Shown: piece after piece, positions 13,509 through 20,735 of the stretch
Numbering within the stretch: the stretch's first letter is position 1
Layout: each line of letters begins with the position of its first letter
DNA from: Candidatus Hodarchaeota archaeon
GTDB lineage: Archaea > Asgardarchaeota > Heimdallarchaeia > Hodarchaeales > YT1-039
DNA: 22,608 bases
Direction of reading: 5' to 3'
Assembly: GCA_016840025.1 (NCBI GenBank)
Contig: JAEOTF010000215.1
Span: 1 to 22,608 of the forward strand
Notes under the pieces: generated by a model
What the model saw: the letters and a program-made list of their open reading frames with translations, nothing else
Database searches by the model: none
Told to the model about the DNA's origin: nothing
Position numbers and translations under genes: made by a program

Positions 13509-14921
13509 TTGACAGACGAACTGACAGATAATGACACTCAGACTATACTGCTGGACTCACTCGAAGTGATTAGTAAGCTATTAAAAACGGTTTCTCAACC
13601 TAATAGGCTTAAAACACTTAGTTTACTGGTTAGTGGTCCAAAAGCGTTCTCCTATCTTCTTCAAGAAACGCACATCACAAAAACAGCACTGGCAAATCAT
13701 ATGACGCTGCTAATCCAAACTGGACTTGTGAAAAGAATTGAAAGAGGCCGTTATACTATTACAGAAGACGGATCAAAGCTGCTAAAAGCCACAGTTAACG
13801 TATATAACGAGTCTGAAAAGAGAAAAGAGGAAGAAAGGGAACGATTGAGAAAGGATATGTCTAGATTTTATCAAACTGAGGAGGAACAACAAGAAATGCA
13901 AGAAAAATTTGTAAGTGTAGATCCTAGGTACCAACCCTGTTGGATTTCCTATTTAGGCGCAATTGCAGGAGTGCTTCAGTCTCTAGGAACCGAATGTGAT
14001 ATTGTAGATGTAGGTGGTTATTCGGGCTATAACTTCATTGTTCATGTTTCAAAGGGGACAACCTGTCCTTCTGGTCCAACTGCCATGGCCCCTGAAACAT
14101 GGAAAGAAATCCGAAGAGGAACCCAGACTCTGGGTTGGAAGCTTGATGGATGGTTTGACAACAAGTCTTTTCCAGAAAAAGAATCTGAATTAACCCCAGA
14201 AGACTTAGCTCGCGCAAAATCTTTCTTCAATCGCGTCAAAGCAGTAATCGACCAAGACCGACCAGCAATAATTTGGGGTATCCCTGTGCCTGAATACGGG
14301 ATTGTGAAAGGATATAGGGGTGATGACTATATTGTTAGTACGTTCAGAAGTCTTCATCTTGAAGAAGAAACTAAAGAGGAACACCCTATTCGTTTCGATG
14401 CTTTAAAGGCACCAGGCTGCTTAGACCTGTTTTATTTTACCGAGAAAATTGAGATTGATCAAACAAAGGAAGATAGAATAGCAATTGAACGCGCTTTAAA
14501 TATGACACGAGGTACAAAGGTCGCAAGAGAACACTATGTTGCAGGTCCTGCTGCTTATGAACAATGGGCTTCAATGCTAGAAACAAAGGAAGATATAGAT
14601 GTCTTCGGGAACAGCTACCTTGGTGCATGTTACCATGAAGGGAAAGACTGTGCAGCTACGTTTCTTAGAAGAATGGCCAAGAAATATAGTGAATACCCTC
14701 AAAAAAACGGTCTTGAAAAGGCGTCCGAAGCTTTTCAGAATGCAGAAAAAGAATTAAAACGTTTTACAGAACTTTTCCCTAGTTTACAGTCCAAAGAGAT
14801 TGTAATGACCCCTGAAAATAGGAAAGAAGGAGCCATGCTTTTACGAGAGGCAAAAAAGCACGAAGAAGCAGCCATTGATCATCTAAAAAACACTCTAACT
14901 GAATGGAAGAATGTAAACTAA
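13509..14921 (+). CDS. Winged-helix domain fused to a C39/BtrH-like domain, putative one-component regulator
   Basis: The protein is 470 residues from a TTG start. Residues about 18-95 are an ArsR-type winged helix: LLKTVSQPNRLKTLSLLVSG, ITKTALANHMTLLIQTGLV and a wing IERGRYTITEDG. An Arg/Glu-rich helical linker (about 100-135) follows. The large domain (about 138-420) opens YQPCWISYLGAIAGVLQSLG with Cys144. It later has PAIIWGIPVPEYGIVKGYRGDDYIV, the Cys-...-His/Glu-type layout of C39-like and BtrH-type papain folds, then EHYVAGPAAYEQW and YLGACYHEGKDCAATFLRRMA. A helical tail ends it. It probably senses a small molecule or peptide and controls transcription. Proteolytic activity is not shown, because the catalytic His/Asp cannot be fixed by eye. 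Confidence 0.6.
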   Translation: MTDELTDNDTQTILLDSLEVISKLLKTVSQPNRLKTLSLLVSGPKAFSYLLQETHITKTALANHMTLLIQTGLVKRIERGRYTITEDGSKLLKATVNVYNESEKRKEEERERLRKDMSRFYQTEEEQQEMQEKFVSVDPRYQPCWISYLGAIAGVLQSLGTECDIVDVGGYSGYNFIVHVSKGTTCPSGPTAMAPETWKEIRRGTQTLGWKLDGWFDNKSFPEKESELTPEDLARAKSFFNRVKAVIDQDRPAIIWGIPVPEYGIVKGYRGDDYIVSTFRSLHLEEETKEEHPIRFDALKAPGCLDLFYFTEKIEIDQTKEDRIAIERALNMTRGTKVAREHYVAGPAAYEQWASMLETKEDIDVFGNSYLGACYHEGKDCAATFLRRMAKKYSEYPQKNGLEKASEAFQNAEKELKRFTELFPSLQSKEIVMTPENRKEGAMLLREAKKHEEAAIDHLKNTLTEWKNVN

Positions 14922-14978
14922 AAGTCTTCTAACATGGCGGTAAAGGTAGGTAGGCAAGTATAGAAGGCACATCTACAT

Positions 14979-15000
14979 TCTTCCTCTCTCCTCTTTTTTA
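14979..15000 (+). terminator. Pyrimidine/T-rich tract
   Basis: A C/T-rich run ending in six T residues lies about 60-80 bp after the 14921 stop, consistent with archaeal termination. Confidence 0.3.
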
Positions 15001-15072
15001 GCGACATTGAAAAATGTTATTTTTTGAAGAAATGCTATAAATCATCTATGGCTCAAATACCGCTTCTAGGCT

Positions 15073-15492
15073 GTGAAACAAATTTCCGACATTGTAACCG
15101 AGTTTTTTACCTATTTTGATGACTATGCAAATAAAAGGTACCACGGTCAGGAAGAGACCGACAAAAGGTATCTAAAAATAGGCGTAGCTATAATGCTGGG
15201 GCATATGCTTCGAAAAGAAATGGATAATGCCCAGTATCTCGGGTATAAAATCACTAAAGAAGCTGTTCGGTACTTCCCAACAGGCTTCAAGAGTCTAGAT
15301 CAGAAGTTGAACAAGGATTATTTCACAGATAGGTACTTGCATGACTTCTTAATTCAAGATCCAGGGAACTATAAAAATAAACAGTTAGTTTTAGAATCAG
15401 ATAGAGGGTTATTAACGAATATGGCTATAATATATTGGTATTGGAGAAAATCTACTAATTTTAAGGCTTTTAAAGAACTAAGAAAGCAATAG
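15073..15492 (+). CDS. Unknown 139-residue protein, probably leaderless
   Basis: The frame begins GTG 15073 (MKQISDIVTEFFTYFDDYANKRY), about 40 bp after TATA-like TGCTATAAATC (15031-15041), so transcript and start codon nearly coincide. The protein is helical and rich in Lys, Tyr and Asp, with YLKIGVAIMLGHMLRKEM, AVRYFPTGFKSLDQKLN and LLTNMAIIYWYWRKS. It has no signal peptide and no recognised catalytic motif. The neighbours give no clear clue. Coding is supported by the clean frame and normal composition. Confidence 0.55.
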   Translation: MKQISDIVTEFFTYFDDYANKRYHGQEETDKRYLKIGVAIMLGHMLRKEMDNAQYLGYKITKEAVRYFPTGFKSLDQKLNKDYFTDRYLHDFLIQDPGNYKNKQLVLESDRGLLTNMAIIYWYWRKSTNFKAFKELRKQ

Positions 15493-15871
15493 GCATCGTC
15501 CAAATATACACCACGCGTTTTAATCAAACTTTTGAACCAGATCACTCAAGTTAAAGCCTAATTAACATAATTAAAATTGATTCTACTATTCTAAAGTTAA
15601 AATAAAGTCTGTAATACGCTATAATTAAAATCAGAAGCAAATCCATCAGGATTATACAATGTGGTTGAAATTTGTGTTATCAGTTTCAATTTAGAATTTT
15701 TCTCCTATTCTAATTTATAATATGTAACCTTTCAAGATTTTATAGTTACTATTCTTTATTCTCTTATTAAGTCACTTCCGACACATTACGGTAATTGTTA
15801 ACACAATCTATTTATCTTATCTCTCCTTACTTCCGTTTGTTAATTCTCCCACTTAAAATGAAGGTGCTATT
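15493..15871. other. Intergenic region without recognisable genes
   Basis: A strongly AT-rich stretch with only very short frames. TTATAATATG (15715-15724) and TTTTATAG (15738-15745) could be promoter elements, but they lie 130-150 bp before the next start. AAGGTG (15862-15867) is the likely ribosome-binding site for that gene. Confidence 0.4.
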
Positions 15872-16996
15872 ATGTTATCTAGAAAATTTCTATCATTAGC
15901 GAGTTTTTTTATTCTTTTGTTTTGTGTTCCTACACTACTTGTCCATGCTAATCCTAACTACTCTTGGTTTGGGACAACATTTGTTGCGGAAGGTTCAGCT
16001 GATTTACATGGTGTTGGTCATCTCTATGACAGCAGTAATCAGCAACATATGGTTTACTCAATCGGAGATGTGTTATATTATGATGATAGTATATACGGAT
16101 GGGCTTCGGGCATTAAATTATATACTTCTACAGAAGGAGATATTAAAAACGTTGATATAGTCACAGATGGAAGTAGTTATTATATTGTGTTTAATACAGA
16201 AACGTCATATAAGAATTTCAACGTATACTTCGGTGCATCAAGTAATCCAGAAGTATTTAACGTAACATTTACAAAGATTATAAACGGTACCGATACAAAC
16301 CTCGATCCAGAAGATCTCAAGCTTACGCGGACTTCGGGTACAACATGGCTTGGATTTACTGATTATGATGAAATTGCTGGATATACAAAAGCTTATGTAA
16401 TGAATAAGCCTGATAGTGGAAGTTGGTCGTCAGAAACCGCCTTTGCTTCCCTTGGTCATGTGCATAAGTTTGGCGACATTTATTATTCATCATCTAGACA
16501 AAAATTCTATGCATTTATAAATGACAATTCATACGGTGCAACTCCACTTGAACAAGGATATGTCTTCCAAAGTTCAAATGGGATATCTTGGGTATTAAAT
16601 GGTACATTTGGAACAGTAGAAGCAGGACAGTACGGTATTCAGAATGAGGCAAGCATAACAGAAGACGGCGGCACTCTTTATTTGGCGTATACACAGTCTA
16701 ACGATGGAGCTGACAACTTCATACTAGCCAAGGAAGACACCGCTAACGGTGGATGGTTAGGATTCGAAACTATTATGACGGAAGGAAATACTCTTTCTCC
16801 CTTAAGCCTAGAAGTCATTGGTGGTACGGTCTTTCTTTGGGCTGGGGCATACGGCACCAGTTTCTATTATCTCAAAATGTATCAAGGAGTTGGTAGCTTT
16901 ACAGAATTTTCCAGCGAATTCTCCATTCTTGCATTGGGATTGATAATTATTGGTGTGACCGCGATTTTGATAAGAAGAGATAAGCATAAACAGTGA
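15872..16996 (+). CDS. Secreted, C-terminally anchored protein with propeller-like repeats
   Basis: The protein is 374 residues. The signal peptide is MLSRKFLSLASFFILLFCVP with cleavage probably after VHA (about 26). The body is rich in Tyr, Ser, Gly and Asp and in repeated short strands with YD/YY turns: QQHMVYSIGDVLYYDD, SYYIVFNTETS, TTWLGFTDYDE, QKFYAFINDNSY, GTLYLAYTQSND, GTVFLWAGAYG. These recur about every 45-60 residues, as in beta-propeller or sialidase-like surface proteins. Several N-x-S/T sites are present. Residues about 347-367 (EFSILALGLIIIGVTAILI) plus RRDKHKQ anchor it in the membrane. The ligand is unknown. Confidence 0.7.
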   Translation: MLSRKFLSLASFFILLFCVPTLLVHANPNYSWFGTTFVAEGSADLHGVGHLYDSSNQQHMVYSIGDVLYYDDSIYGWASGIKLYTSTEGDIKNVDIVTDGSSYYIVFNTETSYKNFNVYFGASSNPEVFNVTFTKIINGTDTNLDPEDLKLTRTSGTTWLGFTDYDEIAGYTKAYVMNKPDSGSWSSETAFASLGHVHKFGDIYYSSSRQKFYAFINDNSYGATPLEQGYVFQSSNGISWVLNGTFGTVEAGQYGIQNEASITEDGGTLYLAYTQSNDGADNFILAKEDTANGGWLGFETIMTEGNTLSPLSLEVIGGTVFLWAGAYGTSFYYLKMYQGVGSFTEFSSEFSILALGLIIIGVTAILIRRDKHKQ

Positions 16997-17035
16997 TGTT
17001 TTGTAATAAAAACATCTATTATGCCAGAATTATCT

Positions 17036-17275
17036 CATATTGACATTCTCCTCCTGCTGCATGCTGGGGGATTCCCAATTGCTATTCTAAAGCGAATGCA
17101 ATTGTGGACTTGTCACCGCCCTGTTCAAGACTTCCGCAAGATACCTAAATATACTTTCTTGAGCAAGCCGCATATTCACTGCCCCGATAGCGTCGCGGTG
17201 CCCTTCTAACCCACATTTGGGACATTTCAACTGTCGTTTCCATTTGAGTAACTTTTTATTCTGACAAAAGTGCAT
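17036..17275 (-). pseudogene. tnpB: 3' relic of a TnpB gene with IS605-type right end
   Basis: The minus frame 17275-17087 gives about 62 residues with LKCPKCGLEGHRDAIGAVNMRLAQ, the end of a TnpB nuclease: the last CxxC of its zinc ribbon and the RuvC-III Asp in HRDAIGA. Everything upstream is gone, and a stop (TAG) precedes the ATG by a few codons. Past the stop, the minus strand carries GAATCCCCCAGC ... AGGAGGAGAATGTCAA, the usual right-end hairpin and end of IS605/IS1341 elements. The stem is 17049-17057 with 17063-17071, carrying one mismatch. In intact elements this end also encodes the TnpB omega-RNA scaffold. No transposase is nearby. Confidence 0.75.
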
Positions 17276-17562
17276 TCTAATTGACTAATTAATTAGAAAA
17301 ACACCATTGGAGCTATGCAAAATAAGATCACACTACAATAAACCCATTCTCAAGTCAAAACAAACCCGTTTTTAAAAAATATTACAACACACCAAGAATA
17401 GTTGGAAATTACACCTCGTGAAAGGGTAAAAAGTGCATTAGATCCCCGAGAGGGTATTAAAATATCAAAAACCACTGATAAATAAAGCATTTTTGAATAT
17501 CAAAAGTTATAAAATATTGTATTTTTCTATAATACACCATTATATTTCTTAGAGGGATCATA

Positions 17563-19770
17563 ATGAATGGAAAGAAAGAGTTTGATTTTATTATTCAAAT
17601 GATACAAAATAAGACTTCGTTTATACTAATTCTGCTAATCATAATGATAATAGCTGAACCAACTAAAATTATCTCAATAAATCATACAAATAGTAACGAG
17701 TCCCCTCAAAATTTTGATGCACTTTTGGAAATGTTTCCAATCAATGAAACACAACAGAAAATTCTCTTAACTAATGGGTTTTTGGTCTTAGAGGATAGAT
17801 GGATCAAAAAATCTTCTGACTTTTATCTAAAAATACTAGATTCATCTGTGGGGGTGTTTGTAACAGCAGATGTAATGCTGCATCTTTTTCATATTTTGGT
17901 AGAGGATCTATTAATTGAAATTGAAAAAAATTCACTCTATGATGAATTAAGTGGTCTCCTTTGGGGTATGTATCAGCAAACCCTATTAGATTATAACAGT
18001 TCAGCAAATAACACTAACATTCACGACGCTATAAGACGTAACCTCATTTTTTTTGGAGTTGGTACAAAACTTTTAAGTCTAAGTCCTTCCATTCCTGTGG
18101 AGATTAATGAGTCTATTACCTCTATCCTACAAAAAATTGCTAACCATACCTTAATTGAATATTTTCCAGGTGAAGATTATACCCAATATGAGATTAGAGG
18201 GCATTATGAGGGAGATTCAAAACTAGAAAAATATTTCAAAGCTTTAAAATGGGTTGGTAGGCGGATTTTTAGAATTAGCGATGTTTATGACCCTGAAAAT
18301 GCGACAATGGAACTTCGTCAAGCTGTCTTATTTTCTCTTACCTTATGGAATGATAAAAGCCTTAGAAACAAATGGGAAACAGTTTATAATATAACAAGTT
18401 ATCTCGCAAATAACGCGGATAGTATCACGCCTACAATCCTTATGGATGCAATTATTACCCGTTTTGGGGCAACTGTTAACCCCCGTTGTTTTGAAGCGGA
18501 TGATAATATAACTTTATTACAAACAGAACTTGCTAAAGAAATATATCCTTCCTCAGAGATTGTTTCAGTACGTGAACCTTTCCCAGGTCGGATCCCTTCA
18601 AAATATGTTCAATTTTTGGGTGAACGCTATCTTCCCGATAATGAAGTCTTTCAAAATGTAACATTTCCAAATACTCCTGTAAGATGCCCCAGTGGTTTGG
18701 AAATCGCAGCAACTGTTTTGGGAAGTGAAAAAGCAGACGATTTACTTTTAGAAGAAAAAATTCAGACACCACAACTCGATGGACTCCTTCAAGACGCACG
18801 AAACCACTTTAATAACCTCCCTGTCGAATATTGGGATCGCTCGATGTATAACAATTGGCTCCAAACCCTTAGAACCCTAACAACGTATGAAATCCTTAAT
18901 ACCTCTACTTATCTGCCTTGGTTTACGCAAATAGAACCATGGCAAGCTTTACGACTAAATAGTATGTTGGCCTCATGGACCCAATTACGTCATGATATAA
19001 TTCTATATGGAAAACAAACCTATGTACCCGAGTCAATGAATGAGGAAAGAGGATTAGTTGAGCCAATAGCTGCTTTTTGGGATTCATTAGATAAAATGGT
19101 CTTAGCCGTAAAGCAAATGTGCTATGATTATGTAAATACTGAAACACGTTATCGTTTTGTAGAACAAGTTGGAACCCTACGCTACTTCTGTAAGAACTTC
19201 GGTCCAATGGCAAAAAAAATAGAACAAGGAGAAACTCTCTCAGATGGGGAACAGAGTTTAATCCACAATATTGGGGGATGGCTTCATTACTTTCATGAGT
19301 ATTCTGAAAATGAAAAGTCTCCAGCGCTTATTGCTGATGTTCTAACAGAGCCAAACCTTAATGTCCTTTTACATGAGGCTACAGCGCATTTTAATCCAAT
19401 TCTTATCGCTTATAGACATGGAAGAGAATATATTGCAGGAGCAGGTCTAGTTTTCTCTTATTATGAAATTAAAACGGAGTTAAGTAATCGCATATCGGAT
19501 AGTGAATGGCTGGAGAAGTTGATCCAAGGGGATATTCCAGAGAGACCAGTATGGACTGAAGAATTTCTATCGCCTAAATTGTATGAATCACCACGTTTTA
19601 CCACTACCCATCCTCCTGAATCATCAGGTTCTATCACTACCCATCCTCCTGAATCACCAAGTTCTATCACTACCCATTCCGATAGTACTATTGCTACACC
19701 CTATTATTTCCCAATCTTTGCCATAATATTACTAGTTGTTTTACAACGAAAACTCTTCAGGAAAAAATAA
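17563..19770 (+). CDS. DUF3160-family secreted protein with C-terminal anchor
   Basis: The protein is 735 residues. An N-terminal hydrophobic segment (about 17-37, SFILILLIIMIIAEP) serves as signal. The DUF3160 hallmarks follow in order: VGVFVTADVMLHLFHILVEDLL (about 92-113), DYTQYEIRGHYEGDSKLEKYFKALKWVGRRIFRI (about 205-240), ELRQAVLFSLTLWND, PSKYVQFLGERYLPDNEVFQ and CPSGLEIAATVLGS. The long helical C-terminal part has RYRFVEQVGTLRYFCKNFGPMA and IGGWLHYFHEY. A Thr/Pro/Ser-rich stalk of 11-residue repeats (about 680-705) precedes a membrane segment (about 712-728) and RKLFRKK. The biochemical role of the family is unknown to me. ATG 17563 follows AGAGGGA. Confidence 0.85.
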   Translation: MNGKKEFDFIIQMIQNKTSFILILLIIMIIAEPTKIISINHTNSNESPQNFDALLEMFPINETQQKILLTNGFLVLEDRWIKKSSDFYLKILDSSVGVFVTADVMLHLFHILVEDLLIEIEKNSLYDELSGLLWGMYQQTLLDYNSSANNTNIHDAIRRNLIFFGVGTKLLSLSPSIPVEINESITSILQKIANHTLIEYFPGEDYTQYEIRGHYEGDSKLEKYFKALKWVGRRIFRISDVYDPENATMELRQAVLFSLTLWNDKSLRNKWETVYNITSYLANNADSITPTILMDAIITRFGATVNPRCFEADDNITLLQTELAKEIYPSSEIVSVREPFPGRIPSKYVQFLGERYLPDNEVFQNVTFPNTPVRCPSGLEIAATVLGSEKADDLLLEEKIQTPQLDGLLQDARNHFNNLPVEYWDRSMYNNWLQTLRTLTTYEILNTSTYLPWFTQIEPWQALRLNSMLASWTQLRHDIILYGKQTYVPESMNEERGLVEPIAAFWDSLDKMVLAVKQMCYDYVNTETRYRFVEQVGTLRYFCKNFGPMAKKIEQGETLSDGEQSLIHNIGGWLHYFHEYSENEKSPALIADVLTEPNLNVLLHEATAHFNPILIAYRHGREYIAGAGLVFSYYEIKTELSNRISDSEWLEKLIQGDIPERPVWTEEFLSPKLYESPRFTTTHPPESSGSITTHPPESPSSITTHSDSTIATPYYFPIFAIILLVVLQRKLFRKK
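19602..19678 (+). repeat. 33-bp tandem repeat encoding the stalk of the DUF3160 protein
   Basis: Copies of CACTACCCATCCTCCTGAAT start at 19602 and 19635, with a shortened copy at 19668. The period is 33 bp, coding for TTHPPES-x2-SI. Confidence 0.75.
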
Positions 19771-19845
19771 GTCAATTAACGTCATTCAGAGCAGACATGC
19801 AAATTTTGCTAACAGACACATACTTAGTGAAAAAATCAAGAATGG

Positions 19846-19946
19846 AATCCCGGGAGAGATTCGAACTCTCGTCCTTGGTTCCAGAGACCAAGATGTTTGA
19901 CCTGTATGCATTTCTTATAAATCCAGAAATTCTACACTACCGGGCT
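19846..19946 (-). tRNA. tRNA-Gln (anticodon CUG) with an intron in the D-loop
   Basis: Read on the minus strand from 19946: acceptor AGCCCGG, TA, D-stem GTGT, then a 28-nt insert, then the rest of the D-arm AGGTCAAACAT. The anticodon arm is TTGGT-CTCTGGA-ACCAA, loop CU-CUG-GA, so anticodon CUG. The variable loop is GGAC, the T-arm GAGAG-TTCGAAT-CTCTC and the acceptor end CCGGGAT plus T73. Removing the insert gives 73 nt, the same layout as the neighbouring tRNA-Gln(UUG). A1-U72, used in archaeal tRNA-Gln recognition, is kept. G2 faces A71, a mismatch, and the discriminator base is U. CCA is not encoded. Confidence 0.85.
19904..19931 (-). other. 28-nt intron in the D-loop of tRNA-Gln(CUG)
   Basis: The insert begins AATTTCT and ends GCATAC between the AG and (A)GG of the D-loop. 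ATTTCT pairs with AGAAAT (loop GGATTTATA). Outside that, TGTA of the D-stem pairs with TACA, leaving GA and GC/GCA as small internal-loop strands. This resembles a relaxed bulge-helix-bulge site for the archaeal splicing endonuclease. The boundary can slide by one base without changing the product. Confidence 0.65.
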
Positions 19947-19966
19947 TAAATTTCTTTTAAAAGTGG

Positions 19967-20039
19967 TAGCCCCGCCCCGAGTCGAACGGGGGTCTGAGAG
20001 TCCAAAGCCCTCAATGCTGGACCACTACACTACGGGGCT
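19967..20039 (-). tRNA. tRNA-Gln (anticodon UUG)
   Basis: A complete 73-nt cloverleaf on the minus strand. Acceptor AGCCCCG pairs with CGGGGCT, discriminator A73. D-arm GTGT...GCAT, anticodon arm GAGGG-CTTTGGA-CTCTC with anticodon UUG, variable loop AGAC, T-arm CCCCG-TTCGACT-CGGGG. There is no intron. It lies 20 bp upstream of the CUG gene on the same strand, so both are probably one transcript. Confidence 0.93.
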
Positions 20040-20055
20040 TTTTGGTAAATTTCGG

Positions 20056-20500
20056 TTATTCGAGCTCTATGATAACAACTAACGTAGTATTGTTAATTGG
20101 TAGAGGTATGGAGAATATTTCTCCAACCTCTTAGACAATGGTTAGGTATCAAACCACTAACTTGTGCTTCCTAAGGAATGTTCCGCGGATATGAATGCTC
20201 TTATTGATTCCTATCTGCGTTATTCCATATATTTCATTGATCCAATCCAATCTTCGGCACATCACCTCGTAGGGTTTTACTTTTCCCTAGAATAGCAGAA
20301 CCAAGAACATATCCGAACAATCCCTTTCTAAAAGCTACAAATCCTCAGAAAAGGAAGATAAATATGCCAGCGGCCCCACAGATTCAAAAGAAAAGAGACG
20401 CTCACTGCTGGATAATCTGCATGAACTGTTGGAACTGCTGTATGCTATCTTGAGTGGGGAGCCAATGTTCCAGAGAAATATCGCACACGTCAAGCAGCAT
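20056..20500 (-). pseudogene. Decayed small membrane-protein gene (tentative)
   Basis: On the minus strand, ATG 20500 opens a protein-like reading: SLEHWLPTQDSIQQFQQFMQ, then a hydrophobic stretch ICGAAGIFIFLF, then FRKGLFGYVLGSAILGKSKT. After a frame change near 20255-20265 it continues LDWINEIYGITQIGINKSI, RGTFLRKHKLVV and EVGEIFSIPLPINN, ending at TAA 20056. Three TGA codons interrupt the first part, and one TGA and one TAA the second. A TATA-like ATTTAAATAT (20571-20580) lies upstream. Against this, the plus strand is also open over 20291-20536 (82 codons with no clear start; Ser/Lys-rich). Which strand once coded is not settled; no family is recognised. Confidence 0.33.
20102..20131. repeat. 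12-bp-stem hairpin
   Basis: AGAGGT (20102-20107) pairs with ACCTCT (20126-20131), and GGAGAA (20110-20115) with TTCTCC (20119-20124). The loop is TAT, with a small bulge. It lies 63 bp upstream of the tRNA pair on their strand, inside the decayed gene. It could be an RNA structure or chance within old coding sequence. Confidence 0.4.
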
Positions 20501-20676
20501 TTTTTGATTCAAATCCAACGAGTTTTCAGTTTTTAGAGAGCGTAAACAAAAAGATCATACGATTATTCCTATTTAAATATTTGTTATTGTGAGATAAGCC
20601 GCATTTGGGTTGACACGACTTTTTGCTTATTACTAATGGCGATTTCTTGATTTAAAAGTCAAATAAGCACATTAAC

Positions 20677-20698
20677 TTCGAATTTCGAAATTTTTAAG
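20677..20698 (+). promoter_or_regulatory. Promoter of the NAD(P)H-hydrate repair gene
   Basis: CGAAA followed by TTTTTAAG (20691-20698) looks like a BRE/TATA pair 38 bp before ATG 20736. TTCGAA occurs twice just upstream (20677-20682, 20684-20689), which may be a regulator site. Confidence 0.45.
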
Positions 20699-20735
20699 CA
20701 CTAGCGATTTTAAGGTTAGATCTTAGTGAGTATCT

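Noticed and set aside
18533..19213. Minus-strand frames inside the DUF3160 gene
   Set aside because: They are antisense to well-matched family motifs on the plus strand.
19849..19946. tRNA-Gln(CUG) as two split half-genes or a pseudogene because of its long D-arm
   Set aside because: Both halves are adjacent and in order, and removing a 28-nt hairpin insert restores a 73-nt cloverleaf matching the neighbouring tRNA-Gln.
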